The notes under the pieces were generated by a model. The model was not told the DNA's origin, made no database searches, and saw nothing but the letters and a program-made list of their open reading frames with translations. This document shows, one piece after another, positions 45,112 through 53,214 of a DNA stretch of 64,000 nucleotides (positions within the stretch are counted from its first letter, which is position 1; every line of letters starts with the position of its first letter). The translations under genes were made by a program, and so were the position numbers. Source of the stretch: PGYR01 sp034670025 (GTDB lineage Bacteria > Bacteroidota > Ignavibacteria > Kapaibacteriales > UBA2268); the NCBI GenBank assembly GCA_034670025.1, contig JAXMOE010000004.1, positions 124,001-188,000 on the forward strand, read 5' to 3'.

Positions 45112-46401
45112 TTAACTCTTGTTTAATTTCTTTACTGTTAGCGTTAAGCCATCGACAGCCGTAATTATAGCAAACTCACCTTTTAACAACTGTTCATCAG
45201 CTTCAGCTCTCCATATCTCGCCAGTTACTTTCACTCTTCCCATCTGTGGAGGAAGTATATCACTAAATACAACTACTTCCTTACCGACTAAGGTGCTTAC
45301 ACCAGATGAGACTTTTTTGTTTTGTGACTTTACTGCCAAATAAACTATACCAATAAACACGGCAGCCGTAACCGCAGTGGCTGGTATTATTATCCCTAAT
45401 CCAATACTCATAAAATCTCCAGGTGAATCAATTAGCATAATGGAGCCGAGCAGGAATGTGACCACCCCACCCAACGACAGCAGCCCAAAGGATACTATCT
45501 TCACTTCCATAATAAACAATACGATTGAGACGACCATAAGTGCTAATCCAGCATAATTAACTGGTAGCATTTGCAATGAAAACCCAGCAATAATCGCCGA
45601 GATTACACCTATCACTCCTGGGAATATCGACCCAGGGTTGTAAAACTCAATCATAATGCCATACATAGCCAGCAATATAAATATATATGCTATGTTAGGG
45701 TCTGAAAGGAAGCTTAGCAGCCCCTCTTTCCAATCCTTCTCACGCTTAACTAATTCAGAATTTTTTGTGTCTAACTTTACATCACCACTCGCAGTGCTAA
45801 CCACTTTGCCATGAACTAATTTCAATAACTCTTGCTTGTTCTTAGCAACCACGTCAATCAAGTTGCTATCCAGCGCCTCAGTTTCAGAATAGGAGCTCGA
45901 ATTTCTGACTGTAAGTTCCGCCATATCAATATTCTTATTCCTCTTCTTAGCTATGGAACGAATGAGAGCGGCAGCATCGTTAGTTACCTTCTGAGCCATC
46001 ACCTCTGCACTATCTCCCGATTCTCCACCCATACCAACTGGGTGAGCAGCACCAATGTTAGTACCGGGAGCCATAGCCGCTATGTTTCCTGACAGAGTGA
46101 TAAACACTCCAGCCGAACCAGCCCTCGCTCCACCCGGAGCAACATAGACTATAACAGGAACTTCGGATTCCAAGATAGTGCTAACAATATCCCTTGTGGC
46201 ATCGAGTAAACCACCGGGAGTATCTAAAGTGAGCAGCAGTGCTTCGTACTCGCCTTCCTCTGCCTCGCTTACTAAAGTCGATATATACTCAGAAGTAAAG
46301 CTACCAATTCCTTCATCTATATCCGCAGTCATAACTTGATTAGCAGAATATAGGTTAGTGGCAGTTAGTAATAATATTATATTTAATAGTATAGATTTCA
46401 T
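45112..46401 (-). CDS. NfeD-type membrane serine protease (long form)
   Basis: A 429-residue protein: signal peptide, a ClpP-like protease domain (about 25-220), four to five membrane helices (about 235-355) and a C-terminal OB-fold NfeD domain (LVGKEVVVFSDILPPQMGRVKVTGEIWRAE). The catalytic serine lies in GARAGSAGVFIT, and LDTPGGLLDATRDI is the oxyanion-hole segment. The long form with protease domain is NfeD1b, typified by PH1510. It is the first gene of a two-gene operon with slipin. Confidence 0.93.
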   Translation of the reverse strand: MKSILLNIILLLTATNLYSANQVMTADIDEGIGSFTSEYISTLVSEAEEGEYEALLLTLDTPGGLLDATRDIVSTILESEVPVIVYVAPGGARAGSAGVFITLSGNIAAMAPGTNIGAAHPVGMGGESGDSAEVMAQKVTNDAAALIRSIAKKRNKNIDMAELTVRNSSSYSETEALDSNLIDVVAKNKQELLKLVHGKVVSTASGDVKLDTKNSELVKREKDWKEGLLSFLSDPNIAYIFILLAMYGIMIEFYNPGSIFPGVIGVISAIIAGFSLQMLPVNYAGLALMVVSIVLFIMEVKIVSFGLLSLGGVVTFLLGSIMLIDSPGDFMSIGLGIIIPATAVTAAVFIGIVYLAVKSQNKKVSSGVSTLVGKEVVVFSDILPPQMGRVKVTGEIWRAEADEQLLKGEFAIITAVDGLTLTVKKLNKS

Positions 46402-46481
46402 GTTCTTAATATACGATTTTTTTTTGAGATAGTGGTGAGATTATATAAAAAGGTATTTGTTTATTCCAAGGAATTGAAACA

Positions 46482-46653
46482 GTCATTCCGAGCGTAGCCC
46501 GGGAATCTAAATCCGAAACCACTCGTTCCGATTATTGTAATAAACAGATTGCCACAAAATATCAGCAAGCTGATATTTCTCGCAATGACATTTCACTTCA
46601 AAAGCCCCGTCATTCCGAGGGAGTGCAACGACCGCGGGAATCTCTTCAAATAA
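46482..46653. repeat. Interspersed hairpin repeat, copy 1
   Basis: A 172-base element beginning GTCATTCCGAGCGTAGC and ending CGGGAATCTCTTCAAATAA. It consists of an outer GTCATTCC...GGGAATCT hairpin at each end and a middle hairpin built on ATATCAG-caag-CTGATAT within ATTGCC...GCAATGAC. It is in direct orientation with the copy at 47034, with about 17 mismatches over 172 bases by my count. The end covers the stop codon of the GIY-YIG gene. Confidence 0.9.
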
Positions 46654-46942
46654 GATTATATTTCTTTCCTAAATCATCCCACTTAGGGTTGTCTTTCTCT
46701 ATTAAATCAATCTTCTTCTTCCTAGACCAAGACTTTATTCTCTTTTCATAGTTCAATGCTGCTTCAACATCATTACTGCTTTCTACAAATACTAATTTAT
46801 TAACATTATATCTTCTGGTAAAAGCTGATGTATTAGCTCCTGACCTATGCTCCTCTAGTCTTCTTGCCATATTCCCAGTAACACCTGTGTACAGGACAGT
46901 ATTGTTTTTATTTGTCATTATATAAACATGATATGTTTTCAT
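46646..46942 (-). CDS. GIY-YIG nuclease family protein between direct repeats
   Basis: A 98-residue single-domain GIY-YIG protein of the UPF0213/YhbQ-like type. The two signature strands are YHVYIM and LYTGVT; the catalytic arginine is in MARRLEEH and the metal-binding glutamate in LNYEKRIKSW. The ATG at 46940-46942 gives the normal family start. A longer frame with 32 extra residues would run into repeat DNA and is rejected. The stop codon lies inside repeat copy 1, and a partial repeat begins 25 bases before the start. The product should cut or nick DNA; its target is unknown. Confidence 0.88.
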   Translation of the reverse strand: MKTYHVYIMTNKNNTVLYTGVTGNMARRLEEHRSGANTSAFTRRYNVNKLVFVESSNDVEAALNYEKRIKSWSRKKKIDLIEKDNPKWDDLGKKYNLI

Positions 46943-46967
46943 TGATGTTTTTGTACTAAATTTAACA

Positions 46968-47033
46968 AACAGATTGCCACAAAATATCAGTAAACTGATA
47001 TTTCTCGCAATGACATTCCACTTCAAAAGCCCC
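46968..47033. repeat. Interspersed repeat, middle module only
   Basis: A 66-base copy of the central module (AACAGATTGCCACAAAATAT ... AAAGCCCC) lacking the leading outer hairpin. It keeps the stem ATATCAG/CTGATAT. It joins copy 2 directly, giving the order middle, outer, middle, outer. Confidence 0.85.
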
Positions 47034-47205
47034 GTCATTCCGAGCGTAGCGTAGGAATCTCAAAATGAAACCAGTCATTTCGATTTTAGTAATGAATAGA
47101 TTGCCACAAAATATGAGCAAGCTGATATTTCTCGTAATGACATTTCACTTCAGAAGCCCCGTCATTCCGAGGGAGTGCAACGACCGCGGGAATCTCTTCA
47201 AATAA
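47034..47205. repeat. Interspersed hairpin repeat, copy 2
   Basis: A 172-base direct repeat of the element at 46482, the same length to the base and identical over the last 50 or so positions. The left outer hairpin and the spacer have diverged more than the right part. It ends eight bases before the DUF1801 gene. Confidence 0.9.
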
Positions 47206-47212
47206 CGACCAC

Positions 47213-47668
47213 CTACCCCTTCAAATTCGTCTCATAAAGCGAGACCCAATCGGCAACGGTCATCTTTTGGCATAGCTCTGCTATCAGCTGGGGGGGGATT
47301 CTATCCACCTTTTTGAATCGAATGCAACTCTTCCCCATGTCTAACTTGGTCTTCTCATACTTTGGGTATTCGGCTTTGAACCACTCCATTAGTTCGGGGT
47401 TGGCATAAATACCCATGTGGTATAGTGCCACAAAGTTCTTTTGCGAGGCAATGCTCATAAACGGCAGGGGCAACTCAGGGGTACAGTGATAACCATCTGG
47501 GTATATGCTATGTGGCACTACATAGCCAATCATTCCATAGCTCATTGTTTCCTCAAATCCATCCGGTATATTGTCCAAAATCGTTTGCCTTAGCTTTGCG
47601 AATGGCTCTTGCCTTTCTTCTGGCAGTTTACTGATGTAATCTAGTGGGTTTTTTGCTTCTATTTTCAT
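47213..47668 (-). CDS. DUF1801 (YdhG-like) domain protein
   Basis: A 151-residue cytoplasmic protein of the DUF1801 family. Signature segments are EPFAKLRQTILDNIPDGFEETMSYGMIGY, FMSIASQKNFVALYHMGIY and KLDMGKSCIRFKKVDRIPPQLI. The fold is related to the frataxin/YdhG-like superfamily; some members are linked to iron, but the function is not established. It ends right beside a repeat copy and is 34 bases downstream of the CDF transporter gene. Confidence 0.88.
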   Translation of the reverse strand: MKIEAKNPLDYISKLPEERQEPFAKLRQTILDNIPDGFEETMSYGMIGYVVPHSIYPDGYHCTPELPLPFMSIASQKNFVALYHMGIYANPELMEWFKAEYPKYEKTKLDMGKSCIRFKKVDRIPPQLIAELCQKMTVADWVSLYETNLKG

Positions 47669-47702
47669 TGTTAGTTTCTATGGTTTTTACTAAAAATAAC
47701 AC

Positions 47703-48614
47703 CTAATGACTCGGAATCAAGTCCTTTTCCTCGCAGCAGTTGAACTCCATCTGTATAGTAGAGTGGTGTATGTGGAACTCATCGTGCAATCCATCAGTGA
47801 TTTTCTGTCTTATCTCATCCACTTCCGATATCTTCAAGTCTTCAGTTAAGTCTATGTGGCACTCTAAGTAGCTGTCTTCGTCGCTCAGCGACCAATAGTG
47901 TACGTGGTGTACATTTGCTATTTTGTCATATTGTAGTATAAACTTATTGATTTCTTCTATAGTTGCGTTGTCTGGTTTGCTCTGCATTAGTATCTTACCA
48001 CTCTCTTTTATCAAGCCAATTGTGTGGTAAAGTATGTAGATACATATAATTAGAGTAACCACGGGGTCAACCCAATACATATCGTAGAACATAATCAGCA
48101 GGCCACCACCAATCACAGCCACGGACGACAAAGTGTCACTCATTAGGTGCACATAAGCGGCCCTTATGTTCATATTGTGGTCTTTGTCTCGGTGTAGTAA
48201 TATTACAGAAATCAAGTTTGCCAGCAACCCAATAGTTGCCACTATCAGCATAAGCGAACCGTCTATTACTTCAGGGTTCGAGAACTTACGGAATGCCTCG
48301 TACCCCAGATAGCCGACTATTGCAATCAGGGTAATGGCGTTCACAAAAGCAGCCAGTATCTCTATCCTTTTGTAGCCGAATGTCATTTGCTTTGTGGCAT
48401 CTTTCCCGGCCATCTTATTAGCACCGTAGGCAATCCAAAGAGCCACGCCATCACTAAAATTATGCACAGCATCGGATAGCAATGACAATGAGTTTGACAT
48501 AATTCCGCCAATAACTTGCACTACCGTGGTCGTCAGATTCAAAATAACCGAAAAGCCCAAACGCTTTCCGCTCAACTCACCGTGGTGGTGTGAATGTCCG
48601 TGATTGTGACCCAT
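47703..48614 (-). CDS. Cation diffusion facilitator (CzcD/ZitB-like) transporter
   Basis: A 303-residue efflux transporter for zinc, cadmium or similar divalent ions. The N-terminus MGHNHGHSHHHGE is a metal-binding tail. Six helices carry the transport site: SLLSDAVHNFSDG in helix 2 (HxxxD) and AAYVHLMSDTLSSV in helix 5 (HxxxD), typical of Zn2+/Cd2+ members. The C-terminal cytoplasmic domain contains HHVHYWSLSDEDSYLECHID. It lies two bases after the solute-binding protein gene, an unusual partner. Confidence 0.93.
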   Translation of the reverse strand: MGHNHGHSHHHGELSGKRLGFSVILNLTTTVVQVIGGIMSNSLSLLSDAVHNFSDGVALWIAYGANKMAGKDATKQMTFGYKRIEILAAFVNAITLIAIVGYLGYEAFRKFSNPEVIDGSLMLIVATIGLLANLISVILLHRDKDHNMNIRAAYVHLMSDTLSSVAVIGGGLLIMFYDMYWVDPVVTLIICIYILYHTIGLIKESGKILMQSKPDNATIEEINKFILQYDKIANVHHVHYWSLSDEDSYLECHIDLTEDLKISEVDEIRQKITDGLHDEFHIHHSTIQMEFNCCEEKDLIPSH

Positions 48615-48616
48615 AT

Positions 48617-49828
48617 TTACATATCCTCTACTTTTTTCTGTAACTGTTGCATAGACTCCCTACTCGTCATTTTATCGTATAATACTAACTCTACTGCGTG
48701 CTCGAATAATTCCTCTATCTCCAACCAATCTGGATGGACAGGTGTCATCTTGGAGTTAGCTAATTGGCTTGCAAATACCGCCTTGTACTCATTATCATAG
48801 AATTTCTTTGAGTAATACTCCTTATCTGCAGGAAAGCCACCCTCAGGAATCTTCTTGCAAAATTCGATCGAGTTCTTCCCATCAGTCATAAACTTAACAA
48901 ACTTGACAGCCAATTCCTTATTTTCGCTTCTGTTGTCCACCGTTAGGTATTCCCCACCTGCAAATGACATTCCTTTTGCAGCCATATCGGGCATTTCTAT
49001 CAATCTCAAATCATCAATTTTATCGAAAGAATCTATTTTTTTCATCAACCAACTACCCGAAATCCAGAAAGCAATCTTTCCCTGAGCAAAGTTTTTGTCT
49101 AATTCTTTTTGTGGCCCAACTAATCCAAAGTTACCAATTTCCTTATACTTTTCAACTGCAGTAATAACTTCCTCCGAATCGAAAACAAACTTGCCATTTT
49201 CATATATCACTCCACCTTCCGACCAGATATAGCTAAGCACTTTCTTGTATAATCTGTGTCTGTCCGAACCATTCACACCAAATCCATATTTCCCATTGCC
49301 ATTCACAGCTTTTGCCATTTCTACCATTTCTTGAAAATCTTTTGGAGTATGCTCGTAACCAGCAGCTTTTAGCAAATCCATATTCACAAACATAACACGA
49401 GTGTCCACAATCCAGGGGAGAGCGAACACACTCCCCTGCCACATTGCTGGTTCCATGGCAAAATCTAGATATTTATCAGCATCAACACTATCGGTGATGT
49501 TAGCCAAGACTCCAGCCGATGAGAACTGGGCAACCCAATCGGAGCCAAGCTCCAACACATCAGGTGCCGTTTCCGAATTGAAAGCTGCCATTAGCTTAAC
49601 TTTTCCATCTGCCCAACTGAGTTCGGTTACCTCTACAACAACATCATTTTGCTTTTCAAACACTTTCACTAACGAGTCAACCACTTCCCTTTGGTATGGC
49701 TCACTCCAAAAGTGCCAAAACTTGATAGTATTCTCATCATCACTTTTCTTGTGCCAACAACCGCTCAGCGATAGTAACAGCGTGATTAAAGTAAATAATA
49801 ATATTAGTTGTATCTTATATTTAGTCAT
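48617..49828 (-). CDS. Extracellular solute-binding lipoprotein, family 1
   Basis: A 403-residue ABC-type substrate-binding protein with a lipobox (LLSLSGCWHKK, cysteine at residue 24). The mature part starts IKFWHFWSEPYQREVVDSL and has the family 1 landmarks APDVLELGSDWVAQF and GKIAFWISGSWLMKK, so an oligosaccharide or similar solute is likely. No permease or ATPase gene is adjacent; the downstream gene is a CDF transporter. A -7 box lies about 17 bases before the start. Confidence 0.9.
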   Translation of the reverse strand: MTKYKIQLILLFTLITLLLSLSGCWHKKSDDENTIKFWHFWSEPYQREVVDSLVKVFEKQNDVVVEVTELSWADGKVKLMAAFNSETAPDVLELGSDWVAQFSSAGVLANITDSVDADKYLDFAMEPAMWQGSVFALPWIVDTRVMFVNMDLLKAAGYEHTPKDFQEMVEMAKAVNGNGKYGFGVNGSDRHRLYKKVLSYIWSEGGVIYENGKFVFDSEEVITAVEKYKEIGNFGLVGPQKELDKNFAQGKIAFWISGSWLMKKIDSFDKIDDLRLIEMPDMAAKGMSFAGGEYLTVDNRSENKELAVKFVKFMTDGKNSIEFCKKIPEGGFPADKEYYSKKFYDNEYKAVFASQLANSKMTPVHPDWLEIEELFEHAVELVLYDKMTSRESMQQLQKKVEDM

Positions 49829-49844
49829 ATTATTAGAAAAGTTG

Positions 49845-49852
49845 CAAAAGTA
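49845..49852 (-). promoter_or_regulatory. -7 box of the solute-binding protein gene
   Basis: On the minus strand the sequence reads TACTTTTG, matching TAnnTTTG. No clear -33 lies 20 bases upstream. It overlaps the pyrG promoter region on the other strand. Confidence 0.35.
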
Positions 49853-49854
49853 AA

Positions 49855-49886
49855 ATTGATACTTAGCAGCATTTTCTCTATTTTTG
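49855..49886 (+). promoter_or_regulatory. Bacteroidota-type promoter of pyrG
   Basis: ATTG at 49855-49858 and TATTTTTG at 49879-49886 are 20 bases apart, matching the -33/-7 pattern of the group. The start codon follows 41 bases later. Confidence 0.5.
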
Positions 49887-49927
49887 AAATTGATTTAATC
49901 TAAATTAACAAAATCGTTAGATATTAA

Positions 49928-51562
49928 ATGGCTCAATCTAAAAAACAAATTAAGACGAAGTATTTATTCGTCACTGGTGGTGTAGTATCTTCATTAGGTA
50001 AAGGGATAGCTTCGTCTTCTATTGCTTTCTTACTAAAGCAAAGAGGATTCAGTGTAAGCATATTGAAGTTAGACCCGTACATTAACATAGATCCCGGCAC
50101 TATGAGTCCAACTCAGCACGGCGAGGTATATGTAACTGATGACGGTGCAGAAACCGATTTGGATTTGGGTCACTATGAGCGATTTATTGATGAGTCATTG
50201 TCACAATTGAACAACCTAACAGCTGGTCAGGTGTACGATAACGTAATCAGAAAAGAAAGACGTGGACACTACTTAGGAAAAACAGTACAAGTTGTGCCAC
50301 ACATAACAAATGAAATAAAAGACAGAATGGTTGCATTTGATGGCGAAAAAGATTTTGTTCTAATCGAAATTGGCGGAACTGTAGGCGATATTGAGTCATT
50401 GCCATTCTTAGAAGCACAAAGACAACTGAACTATGAGCTTGGTTCTGGAAACTATTTGAACATTCACTTGACTTATGTACCTTATATCGCGGCAGCCAAA
50501 GAGCTAAAGACAAAACCAACACAGCACTCAGTTAGACAGCTGATGCAATATGGAATAAAGCCAGATGTGTTGCTATGCCGTAGTGAGCACAGCTTGCTCA
50601 AAGATATGAGAGAGAAAATTGCTCTGTTCTGTAATGTTGACGAAGATGCAGTATTCGAATCGCGTGATGTAGAAACAATCTACGAAGTGCCTATTTTCTA
50701 TGCACGTAAGAGGTTGACAGAAACAATATTAGAAAAATTAGACGTAAAAGTAAAAGAAATAAACTTAGACACTTGGAACAAATTTGTAAAGAAAATAAAG
50801 AAACCAAGATACGAAGTAAAAATTGCCTTAGTTGGTAAATACACAAAATACGAAGACTCATACAAGAGTATAACAGAAGCATTTATCCACGCTGGCTCTA
50901 TCAATAATTGCCGAGTAAAATTAGATATGCTCAACTCCGAGGATTTTGTCGATGACAAAACAACTAAGGAATTACTCAAAGACTATGACGGTGTGCTAAT
51001 AGCTCCCGGCTTTGGTAACAGAGGAATAGAAGGAAAGCTGAATGCAATAAAGCACATTCGTGAAAACAATATCCCATTCTTTGGGATTTGCCTCGGTATG
51101 CAATGTGCAGTAATCGAATTTGCTCGCAATGTTTGTGGATTAGAAAATGCACACTCTGCGGAATTTGACAAGAATGACCAGAATGTAATCGACATTATGG
51201 CTGACCAAGTTGATGTGGAAGACAAAGGCGGCACAATGAGATTGGGCGCTTACCCTTGTGTATTGACTGAGGGTTCGAAGGCACACCAAGCTTACGGCAA
51301 GTTAGAAATATCAGAAAGACACAGACACCGCTACGAAGTCAGCAATCAATTCAGAGAAACATTAGAAGAAAACGGAATGACACTATCGGGCTTGTCTCCA
51401 GATGGGAAGTTAGTCGAGATAGTTGAGTTAGACGACCACCCGTGGTTTGTTGGTGTTCAGTTTCACCCAGAGCTAAAATCGAGAGCTGTGACTGGTCACC
51501 CGTTGTTCATTGACTTCGTAAAAGCTGTACTAAAACTGAAAAAACAATCTGAATCGGAATGA
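49928..51562 (+). CDS. pyrG: CTP synthase
   Basis: A 544-residue amidotransferase that makes CTP from UTP, ATP and glutamine. The N-terminal synthase domain has FVTGGVVSSLGKGIASSSIA and LDPYINIDPGTMSPTQHGEV. The C-terminal glutaminase domain starts near residue 295 and has the catalytic cysteine in FGICLGMQCAVIE and the His-Glu pair in VQFHPELKSR. It overlaps the following gene by four bases, linking nucleotide and sugar-nucleotide synthesis. Confidence 0.97.
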   Translation: MAQSKKQIKTKYLFVTGGVVSSLGKGIASSSIAFLLKQRGFSVSILKLDPYINIDPGTMSPTQHGEVYVTDDGAETDLDLGHYERFIDESLSQLNNLTAGQVYDNVIRKERRGHYLGKTVQVVPHITNEIKDRMVAFDGEKDFVLIEIGGTVGDIESLPFLEAQRQLNYELGSGNYLNIHLTYVPYIAAAKELKTKPTQHSVRQLMQYGIKPDVLLCRSEHSLLKDMREKIALFCNVDEDAVFESRDVETIYEVPIFYARKRLTETILEKLDVKVKEINLDTWNKFVKKIKKPRYEVKIALVGKYTKYEDSYKSITEAFIHAGSINNCRVKLDMLNSEDFVDDKTTKELLKDYDGVLIAPGFGNRGIEGKLNAIKHIRENNIPFFGICLGMQCAVIEFARNVCGLENAHSAEFDKNDQNVIDIMADQVDVEDKGGTMRLGAYPCVLTEGSKAHQAYGKLEISERHRHRYEVSNQFRETLEENGMTLSGLSPDGKLVEIVELDDHPWFVGVQFHPELKSRAVTGHPLFIDFVKAVLKLKKQSESE

Positions 51563-52788
51563 GTTTAAATTCTATCATATTATTCGACACCGAAGAAAAT
51601 GATAGATTTTATCCATTTTCCGTGCTTCATCCTGTTTGGGAACTAAGAGTTGGTGCGAAGAGAATATTTGAAAAATATCAGGCACAATATCCTGGCATTA
51701 ATATCACTTTCAGCTGTGCTAATAGTGATAAACTCAACTCATTCCTGAAACGGTTTGATTTGCAAAACACAATTACTTCTGGAGCATATAACTTAATTCT
51801 TTCTTCGCAGCTATTATTTGATGATGTATTGCATTTTGAAATTGGCGAGATAGTTAACCAAAATAAAAATTTCGCAATAAAGCTGAAAGGTGAAGTTGTT
51901 GGTATTTTTACTAACGAAGAGTTGGACTTAGGAAATTTAACTACTCTTGATGATATTAACAGTAGTTATGAGACCTACAGTTTACCAGAAGAAATAAAAT
52001 ATTTGAATTATATTTGGGACGCAATTCCCGAAAATTCAGCAGCTATTAAAAATGATAGTAAGTTTTTTGAAAATAAACCTTTAGCAGATTACACTGCTTT
52101 TACGGGTGTTTTTCTTGTTGAGGAAGAAAATATATTAATCTCGGAGTCAGCACAAATTAAGCCCAATGTGGTAATAGATGCTACCGATGGCCCAGTAATA
52201 ATAGACGAAGGCGTAACAATAATGTCTGGAGTTACTATACTCGGGCCTTGCTATATTGGGAAAAACTCTACCATAAAAGTAGGTGCTAAGATATATCAAG
52301 ACACATCCATAGGTGAAGTTTGTAAGGTTGGTGGTGAAGTAGAAGGTTCTATTATCCAATCATACAGCAACAAACAACACGATGGATTTTTGGGTCATTC
52401 TTTCCTGAGTGAATGGGTCAACTTAGGTGCTGATACTAATACCTCAGATTTGAAAAATACTTACTCTGAGATTAAGGTGATTCAAAGAGATGAGGAAATT
52501 GCGACTGGAACTATGTTCCTTGGATTAATTTGTGGCGATCATACCAAATCAGCTATCAATACTCAGTTCAACACAGGAACTATAGCTGGAGTTTGTGGTA
52601 TTTTGGTAAGACCTGGATTCCTATCAAATCACATAAAGTCGTTTTCTTGGGGCGGATTGCACAGCTCACCAACCTATAAGCTAAACAAAGCGTTAGAAGT
52701 TTGTGAGATAGTGATGGGTAGAAGAAATAAAGAAATTACAGAAGAAGAAGTTAGATTGCTTACCAAAGCGCACGAGAATGTAAAATAA
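51559..52788 (+). CDS. Alternative GlmU-like sugar nucleotidyltransferase/acetyltransferase
   Basis: A 409-residue protein of the GlmU-like family found in Bacteroidota. The N-terminal domain reads IILFDTEENDRFYPFSVLHPVWELRVG. The C-terminal left-handed beta-helix has hexapeptide repeats (VVIDATDGPVIIDEGVTIMSGVTILGPCYIG). These proteins are assigned UDP-GlcNAc diphosphorylase and glucosamine-1-phosphate acetyltransferase roles by similarity to GlmU, but the first domain lacks the usual GxGxRM motif. ATGA overlap with pyrG indicates co-translation. Confidence 0.85.
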   Translation: MSLNSIILFDTEENDRFYPFSVLHPVWELRVGAKRIFEKYQAQYPGINITFSCANSDKLNSFLKRFDLQNTITSGAYNLILSSQLLFDDVLHFEIGEIVNQNKNFAIKLKGEVVGIFTNEELDLGNLTTLDDINSSYETYSLPEEIKYLNYIWDAIPENSAAIKNDSKFFENKPLADYTAFTGVFLVEEENILISESAQIKPNVVIDATDGPVIIDEGVTIMSGVTILGPCYIGKNSTIKVGAKIYQDTSIGEVCKVGGEVEGSIIQSYSNKQHDGFLGHSFLSEWVNLGADTNTSDLKNTYSEIKVIQRDEEIATGTMFLGLICGDHTKSAINTQFNTGTIAGVCGILVRPGFLSNHIKSFSWGGLHSSPTYKLNKALEVCEIVMGRRNKEITEEEVRLLTKAHENVK

Positions 52789-52833
52789 TTTTTGGTTATA
52801 GAAGTCTATAATAAGATAAGTTCATTGAAAATT

Positions 52834-53205
52834 GGGGGTGACATGGATTCGACGGAGTGTCGGATTTTGAATGTTGCAATTCGTGCTGCTATCGGTGGTG
52901 CACGCTAATAAAACCGGTAAAACAAACAAATGCAGAAGATAATTTTGCAATGGCTGCCTAAATAACATAACTTTTAGGTGACCCATCTCTTTAGATATGT
53001 GCCTGTTCATATTTATATTGAGGTGTCGAAACCTGACAGGATAGCCGAAGTCAGTTCAGTTGGGACTAAGGCGAAACTAAAAGCTGATATATCTTGTGAG
53101 CCCTGTCTTTCGGTTACTTACAAGACGAGAATTCATAGAATGACTATGATTGTAGAAGCTTCAAGAGAAGTTCTTCGGACGTGGGTTCGAACCCCACCAC
53201 CTCCA
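52834..53205 (+). ncRNA. ssrA: tmRNA
   Basis: The tRNA-like ends are clear. The 5' acceptor strand GGGGGUG pairs with CACCUCC near the 3' end, followed by discriminator A at 53205. The T-arm is GTGGG-TTCGAAC-CCCAC at 53181-53197. CCA is not encoded. The tag frame at 52932-52958 reads AEDNFAMAA followed by TAA, closely like the tag I recall for Chlorobium (ADDYSYAMAA). The resume codon GCA is inferred by that alignment. It rescues stalled ribosomes with SmpB. Length about 372 bases, ordinary for one-piece tmRNA. Confidence 0.96.
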
Positions 53206-53214
53206 CATTTTTTT

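Noticed and set aside
46943..47038. N-terminal extension of the GIY-YIG protein by 32 residues
   Set aside because: The extension is a translation of repeat DNA; the family start is the internal ATG at 46940-46942.
46482..47205. Insertion sequence or transposon
   Set aside because: No transposase, no terminal inverted repeats typical of IS elements and no visible target duplication; repeats are direct and modular.
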